The position numbers were made by a program, and so were the translations under genes. A stretch of 15,868 nucleotides of DNA from assembly GCA_019242065.1 (NCBI GenBank), contig JAFAWJ010000107.1, positions 1 through 15,868 on the forward strand, given 5' to 3'. This document shows positions 5,715 through 13,775 of the stretch, piece by piece; the stretch's first letter is position 1; the number at the start of each line of letters is the position of its first letter. The stretch is from Chloroflexota bacterium (GTDB lineage Bacteria; Chloroflexota; UBA6077; CF-72). Below the pieces are notes generated by a model. It was not told the DNA's origin. It made no database searches and worked only from the letters and a program-made list of their open reading frames with translations.

Positions 5715-7307
5715 ATGAGAGGTGTGGTGGTCGCGCCGCAACCGATGGCGGCGGAAATCGGCGCCGAGCTTCTGGCCCGTGGCGGCAATGCATTCGACGC
5801 CGCGATCGGGACTGCCTTCGCGCAGATGGTGACCGATCCGCAAATGTGCGGCCTGGGCGGCTTCGGGTGCGCCACGTATGCGTGGCCGGGTGGCGTCCAG
5901 CACATGGCATTCCATGCGCGGGCTGGTTCACGTGCCACGCCCGACATGTGGGCCGCGGATTTTCGAGGTCGCACCGAGCTTGGCAACTACACGCTGTTCG
6001 ACGATCATCGCGCGAATCTGGGTCATACCTCGGTGGGCACGCCCGGGGTGGTGGCTGGACTCGCCAGCCTGCATGCTCGTGCCCGGCTGCCCTGGGCCGA
6101 GTTGATCGCGCCCGCGGCGTTGCTCGCCCGAGACGGGTTTCCCGCGCCGGAATTCGCCTTCGAGTTCGTCCAGCGCGTCCAGCAACCGGGTATGCCCGGC
6201 GGCGCGCAACGCATGACGTATACGGCGGACTCCGCTCGGCTGTGGTGTCGAGCGGACGGCAGCATCAAGCGGCCGGGTGACCACTGGTCGAACCCCAACC
6301 TGGCGGACACGTTTGAACACCTGGCCCGCGCAGGCGCGCGCGACTTCTACGCGGGTGCGCTGGCCGGCAGCATCGCCGACGAGCTGGCGCATGGCGGCGG
6401 CTACGTCACACGCGACGACCTGGCCGGGTACACGGTGCGGCTGTCGGAGCCGATTAACGGCGCATTTCGTGGTTTGAAGGTCGCCAGTGCGGCGCCACCT
6501 GCCAGTGGGATCACGCTTGTGCAGATGCTCCACCTGCTGAATCATTTCGACGCACTGGTGCCCGAATCCGCCGAGTCGTATGTGCTGCTGGCGGGTGCCA
6601 TGCACGAGGGCTTCGCGGCCAGGCTGCGCGCGGTCGCCGACCCGGACTTTGTCGACGTCCCCGTCGCCGAGCTGACCTCGCCGGCCTGGGGCGACGCGGC
6701 GGCCAGCCGCCTCAGAGACAAGGTCAGACGGCCCGCGGTTGCGAGCGTTGGCGGTGAAGGTACGACACATGTGTCCACCTATGACGCGGAAGGCAATGCC
6801 GTGGCGCTGACGCACACGCTCGGCATCTTTTCAGGCGTGATCGTGCCGGGTACTGGCGTGGCATTGAACAGCGGCATGGACCTTTTCGATCCGCGACCCG
6901 GTGGCCCGAACTCGATCCAGCCGGGCAAAGCCCGCGTTTCGGGCATGGCGCCGACGATTGTCTTCGACGGCCGTCGCCCGACCATTGTCAGCGGAGCGCC
7001 GGGGACGAACGCGATCGTAACGAGTGTGTTGCAGGTCATCGTCGGCCTGGTCGACGGGAAGCTGAGCCCTGTCGAAGCGGTCTCGGCGCCGCGCGTGCAC
7101 TGCGAGGGCGGCCCGGTCTTCGTCGAGGGGCGGGTGAGTCGCAAAGGACGCGAGGCGCTGGCGGAGGCTGGGTTCGACTTGCGTTTGCTGCCGAGCAACT
7201 ACGGACCGAGCTTTGGGCGCAATCAGGTCATCAGCATTGATGCCCGTGGCGAGTTTCGAGGTGCTTCTGACCCTCGCCGCGATGGCGGCACCGCGGCGTA
7301 TAGCTAG
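5715..7307 (+). CDS. Gamma-glutamyltransferase-family protein (Ntn hydrolase)
   Basis: This 530-residue protein belongs to the self-cleaving gamma-glutamyltranspeptidase superfamily. The N-terminal block includes G-A-E-L-L-A-R-G-G-N-A-F-D-A-A-I (16-31), then D-P-Q-M-C-G-L-G-G-F (41-50). The processing site and catalytic nucleophile are T350 in E-G-T-T-H-V-S, which would give a large subunit of about 349 residues and a small subunit of about 181. L-N-S-G-M-D-L-F-D (384-392) replaces the usual L-N-N-x-M-D-D-F, and P-G-K and M-A-P-T-I-V follow as in the family. No signal peptide precedes the conserved N-terminus, so it is probably cytoplasmic, unlike classical periplasmic GGT. True substrates may be gamma-glutamyl compounds, other amides or cephalosporin-like molecules. 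The start is ATG 5715 with AAGG 8 bases upstream. The frame is open further upstream (from 5481), but only opposite the divergent NUDIX gene. Confidence 0.9.
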   Translation: MRGVVVAPQPMAAEIGAELLARGGNAFDAAIGTAFAQMVTDPQMCGLGGFGCATYAWPGGVQHMAFHARAGSRATPDMWAADFRGRTELGNYTLFDDHRANLGHTSVGTPGVVAGLASLHARARLPWAELIAPAALLARDGFPAPEFAFEFVQRVQQPGMPGGAQRMTYTADSARLWCRADGSIKRPGDHWSNPNLADTFEHLARAGARDFYAGALAGSIADELAHGGGYVTRDDLAGYTVRLSEPINGAFRGLKVASAAPPASGITLVQMLHLLNHFDALVPESAESYVLLAGAMHEGFAARLRAVADPDFVDVPVAELTSPAWGDAAASRLRDKVRRPAVASVGGEGTTHVSTYDAEGNAVALTHTLGIFSGVIVPGTGVALNSGMDLFDPRPGGPNSIQPGKARVSGMAPTIVFDGRRPTIVSGAPGTNAIVTSVLQVIVGLVDGKLSPVEAVSAPRVHCEGGPVFVEGRVSRKGREALAEAGFDLRLLPSNYGPSFGRNQVISIDARGEFRGASDPRRDGGTAAYS

Positions 7308-7320
7308 CTCCAAACGTTCG

Positions 7321-7349
7321 TTGACGCCGCAACTGGCGGGGGCCACAAT
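7321..7349 (+). promoter_or_regulatory. Candidate sigma-70-type promoter for the transport operon
   Basis: TTGACG (7321-7326), a 17-base spacer, then CACAAT (7344-7349) matches the housekeeping consensus at five and four of six positions. It lies in the 101-base gap before the solute-binding protein. It would give a leader of about 50 bases that ends in the GGGAGGT ribosome-binding site at 7394-7400. Confidence 0.4.
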
Positions 7350-7408
7350 CCACCCTCAACCGACTCTTATGATGATGACGGCCCGATGGCCGCGGGAGGT
7401 ATCAGGGG

Positions 7409-9043
7409 ATGAGTCTCGTCGACGATTCTGCGCAGCGGGCGGGGTGGCCCGAGCGGCGCATGTCGCGCAGGAGCGTACTGCGGTACAGCTTTCTGACTGG
7501 AGCGGCGATGTCGATCCTGGCCGCCTGTTCGCAGGCCGCCAATCCGTCACCGACGACGGCACCGGCTGCCGCGGCGCCCACCACGGCACCGGCTGCCGCG
7601 GCGCCGACGACTGCCGCGGCCGCCGCAAAACCGACCGCCGCCGCAGCCGCGACCTCCGCTCCCGCCGCCGGGGCAGCCGCTACGCCAGCCGCGGCCTCGA
7701 ATTTCTCTGGGCCACCGCCCGCCGCGTCACTGAATCTGCCCAAGGTCAACATCAACGGCAGTCTGACCGTCGTCCAGGCGCGCGACTTCTACGACGACCA
7801 CAACACCTACATCGAGAACTCGATCAAGCAGTGGGCCCAGCAAATGGGCTACCAGCTCGACCACTCGTACATCGAGGCCTACGCGGGCTCGGGCGACGTG
7901 GTGCAGAAGCTGACCGCGGCCGTGCAAGCTGGCAACGCACCCGACCTGCTGATCCACACCCTGGGCGCCTCGCAGCTGCACTTTCTCGATATCGTCGAGG
8001 ACGTCTCCGATTACGAGATGGAGATCGAAAAACAGCAGGGCAAGATGGCGCCCGCGTTCGACGCCCAGTTCAAGCTGGATGGCAAGTACTGGGGCATTCC
8101 GCACTTCAGTCGTAATGGCGGCTTCTGGGCGCGGCCCAGCGTCTACCAGGCGGTCGGCGTCGATCCCAGCAAGGACATCGTCGACTACCAGGTCTTACGC
8201 GACGCGTCGCTCAAGGCGACCGATCCGAGCAAGCCGATGTATGGCTGGGGAATGACCGCCAATCGCTCGGGCGACGGCGACAGCACCGTCCGCCTGGCGC
8301 TGTTCATGTGGGGCGGGCAAGTCACTGACGAAACTGGCGAGCTCGTCGTCCTGAACAAGGATCCGTACAAGGAGTACAACATTGCCGCCCTCAAGTGGCT
8401 GCAAGACCTGTACACCAATCCGCAGTACGCGGCGATGCTGCCACCTGGCATTGGTGGCTGGACCGACCCCAGCAACAACGAGGCCTGGCTGGCGGGGCAG
8501 ATTGCCTTTACCAACAACGCCGGCACCGTGTACGCCCAGTCGGTGCACGATCAAAACCCCGTCAAGGACGACACGGTACTCCTACAACAGTTCAAGGGCC
8601 TCGGCCCGGGCGCGCGCATTCTGCAGGGCGGCGGCGCGCCGATGAACTTCTTCATCATGAAGGGCTCCAAGAACCAGGAAGCGGCGTTCCAGCTCATCCA
8701 GTCGCTCATGACCAAGGAGTCGTTCGACCAGATCTTCACCATCAGTACCGGGTATGTCTACCCGGCGCGCGAATGGGGCTGGACCGAGCCAGCGCTCACC
8801 GAGGCGCAGTATGCCAAGAACATCACGCCGGTCTGGCAGGCCGTCTTCAACGATCCGAGCGGCTTCACTGGCACACCCTGGCCTGGGCCACCGACGCCCC
8901 AGGCGAACGCGCTCGACAACACCAACTTCTGGACAGACATGTTCGGCGCAATCCTGGGCGGCAGAACCGTCGAGGACGTTCTGGCCGACTTCCATAACCG
9001 GACCGTCCAGACATACAAAGAGTTTGGCGCCAAAGGCGAGTAG
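7409..9043 (+). CDS. ABC-transporter extracellular solute-binding lipoprotein (family 1, sugar type)
   Basis: The protein is 544 residues. The N-terminus carries S19-R-R-S-V-L, a twin-arginine-like motif, then a hydrophobic stretch and the lipobox L37-A-A-C40, so the mature protein is probably lipid-anchored at C40. An Ala/Pro/Thr linker of about 60 residues follows as a spacer. The binding domain (about 115-544) shows typical family-1 features: Y-A-G-S-G-D-V-V-Q-K-L-T-A-A-V-Q-A-G-N-A-P-D-L-L, the D-G-K-Y-W-G-I-P segment, and aromatic-rich stretches that usually line a carbohydrate pocket. It captures substrate outside the membrane and hands it to the permease encoded 70 bases downstream. The ligand is unknown; a sugar, sugar acid or oligosaccharide is the likely class. 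The start is ATG 7409 with GGGAGGT 8 bases upstream. It is the first gene of an operon with the fused permease and the aldolase. Confidence 0.92.
   Translation: MSLVDDSAQRAGWPERRMSRRSVLRYSFLTGAAMSILAACSQAANPSPTTAPAAAAPTTAPAAAAPTTAAAAAKPTAAAAATSAPAAGAAATPAAASNFSGPPPAASLNLPKVNINGSLTVVQARDFYDDHNTYIENSIKQWAQQMGYQLDHSYIEAYAGSGDVVQKLTAAVQAGNAPDLLIHTLGASQLHFLDIVEDVSDYEMEIEKQQGKMAPAFDAQFKLDGKYWGIPHFSRNGGFWARPSVYQAVGVDPSKDIVDYQVLRDASLKATDPSKPMYGWGMTANRSGDGDSTVRLALFMWGGQVTDETGELVVLNKDPYKEYNIAALKWLQDLYTNPQYAAMLPPGIGGWTDPSNNEAWLAGQIAFTNNAGTVYAQSVHDQNPVKDDTVLLQQFKGLGPGARILQGGGAPMNFFIMKGSKNQEAAFQLIQSLMTKESFDQIFTISTGYVYPAREWGWTEPALTEAQYAKNITPVWQAVFNDPSGFTGTPWPGPPTPQANALDNTNFWTDMFGAILGGRTVEDVLADFHNRTVQTYKEFGAKGE
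7556..7609 (+). repeat. 27-bp tandem duplication in the lipoprotein linker
   Basis: Two adjacent 27-base units (7556-7582 and 7583-7609) are identical at 25 positions and each encodes T-A-P-A-A-A-A-P-T. They lie within the low-complexity Ala/Pro/Thr spacer between the lipidated cysteine and the binding domain. The repeat most likely grew by slippage and changes only spacer length. Confidence 0.85.
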
Positions 9044-9113
9044 TGCGACCACCATCGGCAAGCGCTAGGATCTGACAGTAGTCACGCTGATCCAACCCGA
9101 CAGGGAGTAGTGG

Positions 9114-11081
9114 ATGGCAGCTCAACACACAGTTGCAGGCGTTGGGGCTCGACCCGCAGCCCCGCGCCAGAACGCCTTCCTCGCGTCGCAGCGGGCGCTG
9201 GGTCGCGACTGGCCCGTCGGCTGGCTCTTTTTCCTGCCGACGGCGTTGTTGCTCTTCGGCCTGGTTGGCTATCCGTTCGTGAAGGCCGTGTACCTCAGTT
9301 TTCTGAACGTCGTGGGCACGAAGGAGGGCGCTTTCGTCGGCTTTCAGAACTACGTGAATCTGTGGTCGGACGACTTTTTCCGGCGCGCGATTGCCGTCAC
9401 GATCAGCTTCACGTTCTGGTCGGAGACCTTCAAATTTGCGCTGGGTCTGGCCATCGCCCTGCTGCTCCACAACCTGCCGCGGTGGGGAGCCATCATCGGC
9501 GGCATCGTCCTGCTGCCGTACATCGTGCCCGAGATCGTGCGCGCCCTGGCCTGGCGGATCCTGCTCGACCCGCTGTTTGGCGGCCTGAACTACATCCTGG
9601 TCAACGTCCTGCACGTCATCAATAAGGGTCCTTCGTATCTGGCCGACCCGAGCACCGCGTTGCCATCGGTCATCGCCGTCAATATCTGGTCGGGCATTCC
9701 GTTCTTCGTGATTCTGTTCCTGGCCGGACTGAAAGCCATCGACAAGGACCTCTACGAAGCTGCCAACGTGGACGGGGCGAACGCCTGGCGCCGCTTCCTG
9801 CACGTCACCTTGCCCGGCCTCCGCTACGTCATCATCGTCGCGACGCTGCTGTCGACTATCTTCACCTTCAACAGCTTCACCCTGACGTATCTGCTGACAG
9901 GTGGCGGACCCGGCGGCGCCACGCGCGTCTACGCCATCCTGGCGTACGAATATGCCATTCAAGCGCTGAGGACCAGTGCGGGAATTGCGGTCGCCATGTC
10001 GGTCGCGCCATTCCTCTTCATCCTGATCCTGATCCTCGGTCGGTACATGATGCGGCGCGAGGACATGACGCATTCGACTGACGAGGACGGACCGGTGTGG
10101 CGCGCCGTCATGGTGCTGCTGTGGCCGTTCCGCATGGTGCTGCGCGGCATCGTCGCCGCTTTCTGGGCGGTCAATGGCGTGTGTGAGGCGGGGGCCGGCG
10201 CAGTGTCACGCCGTCTGAATCCGCCGGGCTCAACTCCACGCGTCAGCCGTCGCCGGAAGGCCAGTGTCGGCCACGCCCTGTTGTGGGTGGCGACCGCGCT
10301 GGTCCTGCTCTGGGTCTTGCTGCCCTTCTATTTCATCTTCGTGACGGCCTTCAAGAGCACGGCCCAGATTCAGCAAGTCCAGAGCATGTTCTGGCCGGCG
10401 CCCTGGTCGCTGGAGCATTTCAACTATTTGTTCACCAAGTTGCCGTTCGGGACCTGGTACGTGAATACGATCATCGTGGCGGCCGTGGCCACGCTGGTGT
10501 CGCTGTTCGCCGCGAGCCTGGGTGCGTATGCGCTGGTCCGCCTGCGCTGGCGTGGCGTCGGGGTCCTGAGCACCGCGGTGCTGGTGGCCTACCTGATGCC
10601 GGCGGCGCTGATGTTTATTCCGCTGTATGCCATCCTGTTTCAGTTGCACCTCATCAACACGCTGGGTGCGCTGATCGTCACGTATCCGACGATTGTTCTG
10701 CCGTTTGCGACGTGGTTGATGATGGGCTACTACCGCTCCATTCCAGAGGAACTGGAGGACGCTGCGCTCATCGACGGCTGCAATCGATTCCAGACGTACT
10801 GGCTGGTCGTGTTGCCGCTGGTCCGGCCGGCTCTGTTGGCGGTTGCCATGTTTGCGATCACGCAGGCGTGGAACGAGTTCCTGTATGCCAAGACGTTCCT
10901 CAACAGTGCGCAGGTGTTCACGTTGCCGGTCGGACTGGGTCAGCTTCTGGTGGCGGACGTCGAACCCTGGGGCGAGCTGATGGCCGCCGCGTTGCTGACG
11001 GCCGTTCCCGTCATAATTCTGTATATGGTCGGCCAGAGGTTCATGATCGCCGGCCTGACCGCGGGGTCAGTCAAAGGATGA
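9114..11081 (+). CDS. Fused ABC sugar-type permease (MalF/UgpA-like and MalG/UgpE-like in one chain)
   Basis: This 655-residue protein holds two complete binding-protein-dependent permease domains, normally two separate proteins. Domain 1 (about 33-318) begins with a membrane segment at W-L-F-F-L-P-T-A-L-L-L-F-G-L and has its ATPase-coupling EAA loop at E215-A-A-N-V-D-G221...L-P234-G. Domain 2 (about 385-655) starts with another segment at L-L-W-V-A-T-A-L-V-L-L-W and has its EAA loop at E548-D-A-A-L-I-D-G555...L-P568. Each domain appears to have about six membrane segments. The 65-residue join contains an acidic stretch, an amphipathic or hydrophobic segment (V-W-R-A-V-M-V-L-L-W-P-F) and a basic stretch (residues 366-382). 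Both halves keep their coupling motifs, so one chain could form the whole channel. The start is ATG 9114 with GGGAG 6 bases upstream. No ATPase gene is nearby. The stop overlaps the next gene's start. Confidence 0.93.
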   Translation: MAAQHTVAGVGARPAAPRQNAFLASQRALGRDWPVGWLFFLPTALLLFGLVGYPFVKAVYLSFLNVVGTKEGAFVGFQNYVNLWSDDFFRRAIAVTISFTFWSETFKFALGLAIALLLHNLPRWGAIIGGIVLLPYIVPEIVRALAWRILLDPLFGGLNYILVNVLHVINKGPSYLADPSTALPSVIAVNIWSGIPFFVILFLAGLKAIDKDLYEAANVDGANAWRRFLHVTLPGLRYVIIVATLLSTIFTFNSFTLTYLLTGGGPGGATRVYAILAYEYAIQALRTSAGIAVAMSVAPFLFILILILGRYMMRREDMTHSTDEDGPVWRAVMVLLWPFRMVLRGIVAAFWAVNGVCEAGAGAVSRRLNPPGSTPRVSRRRKASVGHALLWVATALVLLWVLLPFYFIFVTAFKSTAQIQQVQSMFWPAPWSLEHFNYLFTKLPFGTWYVNTIIVAAVATLVSLFAASLGAYALVRLRWRGVGVLSTAVLVAYLMPAALMFIPLYAILFQLHLINTLGALIVTYPTIVLPFATWLMMGYYRSIPEELEDAALIDGCNRFQTYWLVVLPLVRPALLAVAMFAITQAWNEFLYAKTFLNSAQVFTLPVGLGQLLVADVEPWGELMAAALLTAVPVIILYMVGQRFMIAGLTAGSVKG

Positions 11082-11923
11082 GAATCAACAAGTGCGTTGA
11101 GCTCCTGTCGCAGGGCCAACCGATCTACTACACGTCAGCCGAAGACCGTAGCTACGCCGGTGGCTGCGCCGCCGCGAAAACCTGGGCGGACTACATCACC
11201 GTGGAGATGGAGCACGGCCCGTTCGACATCGCTGGACTGCGGGAGTTCATGCGCGGTCTGGTCGAGGGAGGTCCAACTCCCAGTGGCCACCGCACGCCGA
11301 CCGTCATCGTCACGTTGCCGGCAACCGGCGCGGACCTGGAGGTATTTCGCGCCAACGCGTGGATGGTGTCGCAAGTGCTGGCGACCGGTGTCCACGGGAT
11401 TTTGCTGTGCCATGCCGAGTCGCCAGAAGCTGTCAGCGAATTCGTGCAAGCGACGCGCTACACGTTCAGGGGTGGCACGCGCGGCAGCGGTGGCCAGGGA
11501 TCGGCGGCGCCGATCTGGGGGTTGTCCGCCGCCGACTACGTCCACGTTGCCGATCCCTGGCCGCTGAATCCTGACGGTGAGTTGCTGCTGGGGTTGAAGA
11601 TCGAAAATACGCGCGCGCTGGACAATGCCGAGAAAGTGGCCGCCGTGCCTGGCATTTCCTTTGCGGAGTGGGGTCCCGGCGACATGGGCATGTCACTCGG
11701 TTTCGAGGACGCGCACGATCCGCCGTATCCGCCGGAGATGCTCGCCGCGCGGGCCCGTGTGCTCGCCGCCTGCCAGGCCAACAAGGTCGCGTTTCTGGAA
11801 ATGGTGACACCAGAAAACGTGGTCGAGCAGATCAAGGCTGGCGTGATGGTCGGCGCGGGCCGCCATGCGGAAGCGGCGGCGAAGGTTGGTCGCCGCCACA
11901 CCAACCGACCCGAACCCTGGTAA
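11078..11923 (+). CDS. HpcH/HpaI-family aldolase (2-oxo-acid aldolase / citrate lyase superfamily)
   Basis: This is a 281-residue TIM-barrel protein. Metal ligands of the HpaI family are recognisable as E176 in L-K-I-E-N-T and D202 in G-P-G-D-M-G-M-S-L-G, with the same 26-residue spacing as E149/D175 of E. coli HpaI. The catalytic histidine corresponds to H46 in V-E-M-E-H-G-P. Two positions differ: the aspartate of the HpaI D-G-E-H motif is E43, and the arginine that holds the pyruvate enolate (R70 in HpaI) appears replaced in the V-I-V-T-L-P segment (76-81). Family members split or condense 2-keto-3-deoxy sugar acids with release of pyruvate. The altered residues make the exact reaction doubtful. 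The start codon overlaps the permease stop (ATGA), so it is translationally coupled to uptake and probably acts on an imported sugar acid or its derivative. The frame is open upstream, but only inside the permease gene. Confidence 0.88.
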   Translation: MRINKCVELLSQGQPIYYTSAEDRSYAGGCAAAKTWADYITVEMEHGPFDIAGLREFMRGLVEGGPTPSGHRTPTVIVTLPATGADLEVFRANAWMVSQVLATGVHGILLCHAESPEAVSEFVQATRYTFRGGTRGSGGQGSAAPIWGLSAADYVHVADPWPLNPDGELLLGLKIENTRALDNAEKVAAVPGISFAEWGPGDMGMSLGFEDAHDPPYPPEMLAARARVLAACQANKVAFLEMVTPENVVEQIKAGVMVGAGRHAEAAAKVGRRHTNRPEPW

Positions 11924-11929
11924 ACGGCG

Positions 11930-11950
11930 CGCCGCCACTACACGGCGGCG
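11930..11950. terminator. Short GC hairpin at the junction of convergent genes
   Basis: CGCCGCC (11930-11936), a 7-base loop, and GGCGGCG (11944-11950) form a 7-bp stem. It spans the 14-base gap between the aldolase stop and the reverse-strand isomerase stop. There is no T-run. It may aid termination, but in such GC-rich DNA it could be chance. Confidence 0.3.
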
Positions 11951-12882
11951 GCGATGCGTCCGTTGGTTGCTGCTGCTGATAGCTCGGCCAGGAGGCCACG
12001 GGCGTAGTCGAGGCTGCGACGATCCTGTGTCAACTGGTCACCCTTCTGGGCGCCCTCGACCGCAAAATAGCCGTCATACCCGGCCGCCAGCATCGCCGAG
12101 ACGGCGAAGCGGTAGTCGATTTCACCATCTGGCAACGGCACGCGAGCAAAAAACGAACGCTGCAAGTCCGGAATGTGCGTCCGCAGCAGATTCTTGCAGT
12201 GCCAGTACACCGCGCGCGGCGCCAGCGCGGTGATCGCGGCCTCGGGTGTCTCCTCCGGGTACTCGTACTGCCAGTAGATGTTGCCCAGGTCCGGATTGGC
12301 GCCCACGCTGTCCAGTCCGACGAGGTCCAGCAGGTGCAGGGTCGCGCGTGAGTTGTCGGCGATCGAACCCTGGTGGACCTCGATGGAAATCCGAACACCT
12401 GTATCCGCCGCCAGCCGACCGGCGCTGCGGAGCCGCTCAGCGGTCACCACGTAGTCCTGTTCCGAGGCCAGTCGGCTTGAGCCTTGTGACACGCGCTCGC
12501 CCTGATGCCCGGCGCCCGGTCCGCCGGGGTGGGTCAGCGGGCCGACGAGTGCCGAATTGACGACACTTGCGCCGCACACGCCCGCCAGCCGAACCGCGCG
12601 TTCGAGGCGGGCAGCGGCCTCAGCGGCACCGAACGGCGAGCTCAGGCCGCCCCCGGCCCGCACGCAGCCGATATCGAGTCCGTGGTCATGCAACTCGCCC
12701 GCCAGGTCACGAGCGCCCGGCTCGTCGAGCATGTCGTCCACGCCGACCTCGACGGCGTCGAAGCCCATCGACTTGACCAGGGGTAAGTAGCGGTGCCGCT
12801 CTGCCCTGGGTGGCATCTGACCGAATTCGTCCCGCGTGCTCGGATAGAAGACCCCGCGTCGCAGCGCATAACACAGCTTCAC
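11938..12882 (-). CDS. Sugar phosphate isomerase/epimerase-type TIM barrel protein
   Basis: The protein is 314 residues from GTG 12882. It shows the xylose-isomerase-like AP-endonuclease-2 barrel pattern, with putative metal ligands in the expected order: E168 in I-S-I-E-V-H-Q-G, D198 in A-N-P-D-L-G-N, H228 in Y-W-H-C-K-N and E276 in F-A-V-E-G-A. Characterised relatives isomerise or epimerise ketoses, inosose or hydroxypyruvate, or cleave DNA at abasic sites; the context favours a sugar substrate. It converges on the transporter/aldolase operon with a 14-base gap, so it may serve the same pathway from a separate promoter. A TTG at 12912 would add ten residues but would overlap the divergent cytochrome gene. 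The GTG start gives V-K-L-C-Y-A-L-R-R-G, a normal first strand. Ribosome-binding signals are weak for both starts. Confidence 0.85.
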   Translation of the reverse strand: MKLCYALRRGVFYPSTRDEFGQMPPRAERHRYLPLVKSMGFDAVEVGVDDMLDEPGARDLAGELHDHGLDIGCVRAGGGLSSPFGAAEAAARLERAVRLAGVCGASVVNSALVGPLTHPGGPGAGHQGERVSQGSSRLASEQDYVVTAERLRSAGRLAADTGVRISIEVHQGSIADNSRATLHLLDLVGLDSVGANPDLGNIYWQYEYPEETPEAAITALAPRAVYWHCKNLLRTHIPDLQRSFFARVPLPDGEIDYRFAVSAMLAAGYDGYFAVEGAQKGDQLTQDRRSLDYARGLLAELSAAATNGRIAAAV

Positions 12883-12911
12883 GCTTTCGCATGGTACATA
12901 GCACCCGCGCA

Positions 12912-13775
12912 ATGGCGGGCATTCTGAAAGCGGGCGGACTGGTCGTTTCGGGCGTCGCGCTGCTGCTCCTCGCTGGCGCCCTCGCGATATTTTTCGTGAG
13001 CCAGGCGCGCCTGAATGCCAGCGTGTCGGTGCCGACCGATACCGTCGCGATTCCGACCGATGTCGGCGCTATCCGTCGGGGTCAGCACATCGCCGGCGCG
13101 ATCGCGCTGTGTGGCCGCTGTCATGGGCCGACACTCAATGGCGGCATTGTTCTGGATGACAGGTCGGCGCGCGTCGTGGCTCCGGATCTGACCCGTGGCG
13201 GTCTAGGCGCGAGCCTCCACAACGCGGACTACGTGCGGGCCATCCGGTATGGCGTCGACGCCAGCGGCCGCCAGCTGTGGAGCATGCCCTCAGACCACTA
13301 CAACGTGCTGAGTGACGCCGACCTGGGTGCGCTGGTTGCCTACCTCACATCCTTACCACCCACCACCGCATCCTGGCCGCCGAACGCTATTCACCCGCTC
13401 GGCCGGCTGCTCTTCGTGACTGGCCAGCTCGACCTGCTGCCAGCCGAACGCATCGACCGCTCAGCGCCGCGGCCTGCCCCGGTGAGCGTTGGCGCGACCG
13501 CGACGTACGGCGAGTACGTCACCACCATCGCGGGATGCGCGCAGTGCCATGGGCCGGGGCTGGCCGGCGGACGGGTTCCGGGCGGTCCGCCCGCCAGCGA
13601 TCTCACGCCCGCGGGACTCGGGAGTTGGAACGAGGCCGATTTTGTCCGCGCCATGCGGACGGGGCGTCGACCGGATGGCAGCGCGATCGAGACCGCGATG
13701 TCGTGGCCGTACTACGCCGAGATGAGCGACGTGGAGCTGGCCGCGATCTGGGAGTTCCTGGGGGTTATTCCGTGA
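12912..13775 (+). CDS. Membrane-anchored diheme cytochrome c
   Basis: The protein is 287 residues from ATG 12912. An uncleaved anchor or signal (about 8-29, G-G-L-V-V-S-G-V-A-L-L-L-L-A-G-A-L-A-I-F-F-V) is followed by two class I cytochrome c domains. Heme 1 binds at C67-G-R-C-H71, with M125 (S-M-P-S-D-H-Y) the probable axial ligand. Heme 2 binds at C209-A-Q-C-H213, with M263 (T-A-M-S-W-P-Y-Y) the probable ligand. Hemes would sit outside the membrane and carry electrons for a dehydrogenase or oxidase; the partner is not encoded nearby. Diheme proteins of this layout often accompany alcohol, aldehyde or sugar dehydrogenases. ATG 12891 is an alternative start that would bring the protein within 8 bases of the divergent isomerase start. 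The stop overlaps the convergent phosphonoacetate hydrolase by 11 bases. Confidence 0.9.
   Translation: MAGILKAGGLVVSGVALLLLAGALAIFFVSQARLNASVSVPTDTVAIPTDVGAIRRGQHIAGAIALCGRCHGPTLNGGIVLDDRSARVVAPDLTRGGLGASLHNADYVRAIRYGVDASGRQLWSMPSDHYNVLSDADLGALVAYLTSLPPTTASWPPNAIHPLGRLLFVTGQLDLLPAERIDRSAPRPAPVSVGATATYGEYVTTIAGCAQCHGPGLAGGRVPGGPPASDLTPAGLGSWNEADFVRAMRTGRRPDGSAIETAMSWPYYAEMSDVELAAIWEFLGVIP

Noticed and set aside
8865..10073. A 402-residue reverse-strand open frame across the solute-binding protein and permease genes
   Set aside because: It is antisense to two well-supported genes and has the Arg/Asp/Gln-rich composition typical of shadow frames in GC-rich DNA; it shows no domain or ribosome-binding site.
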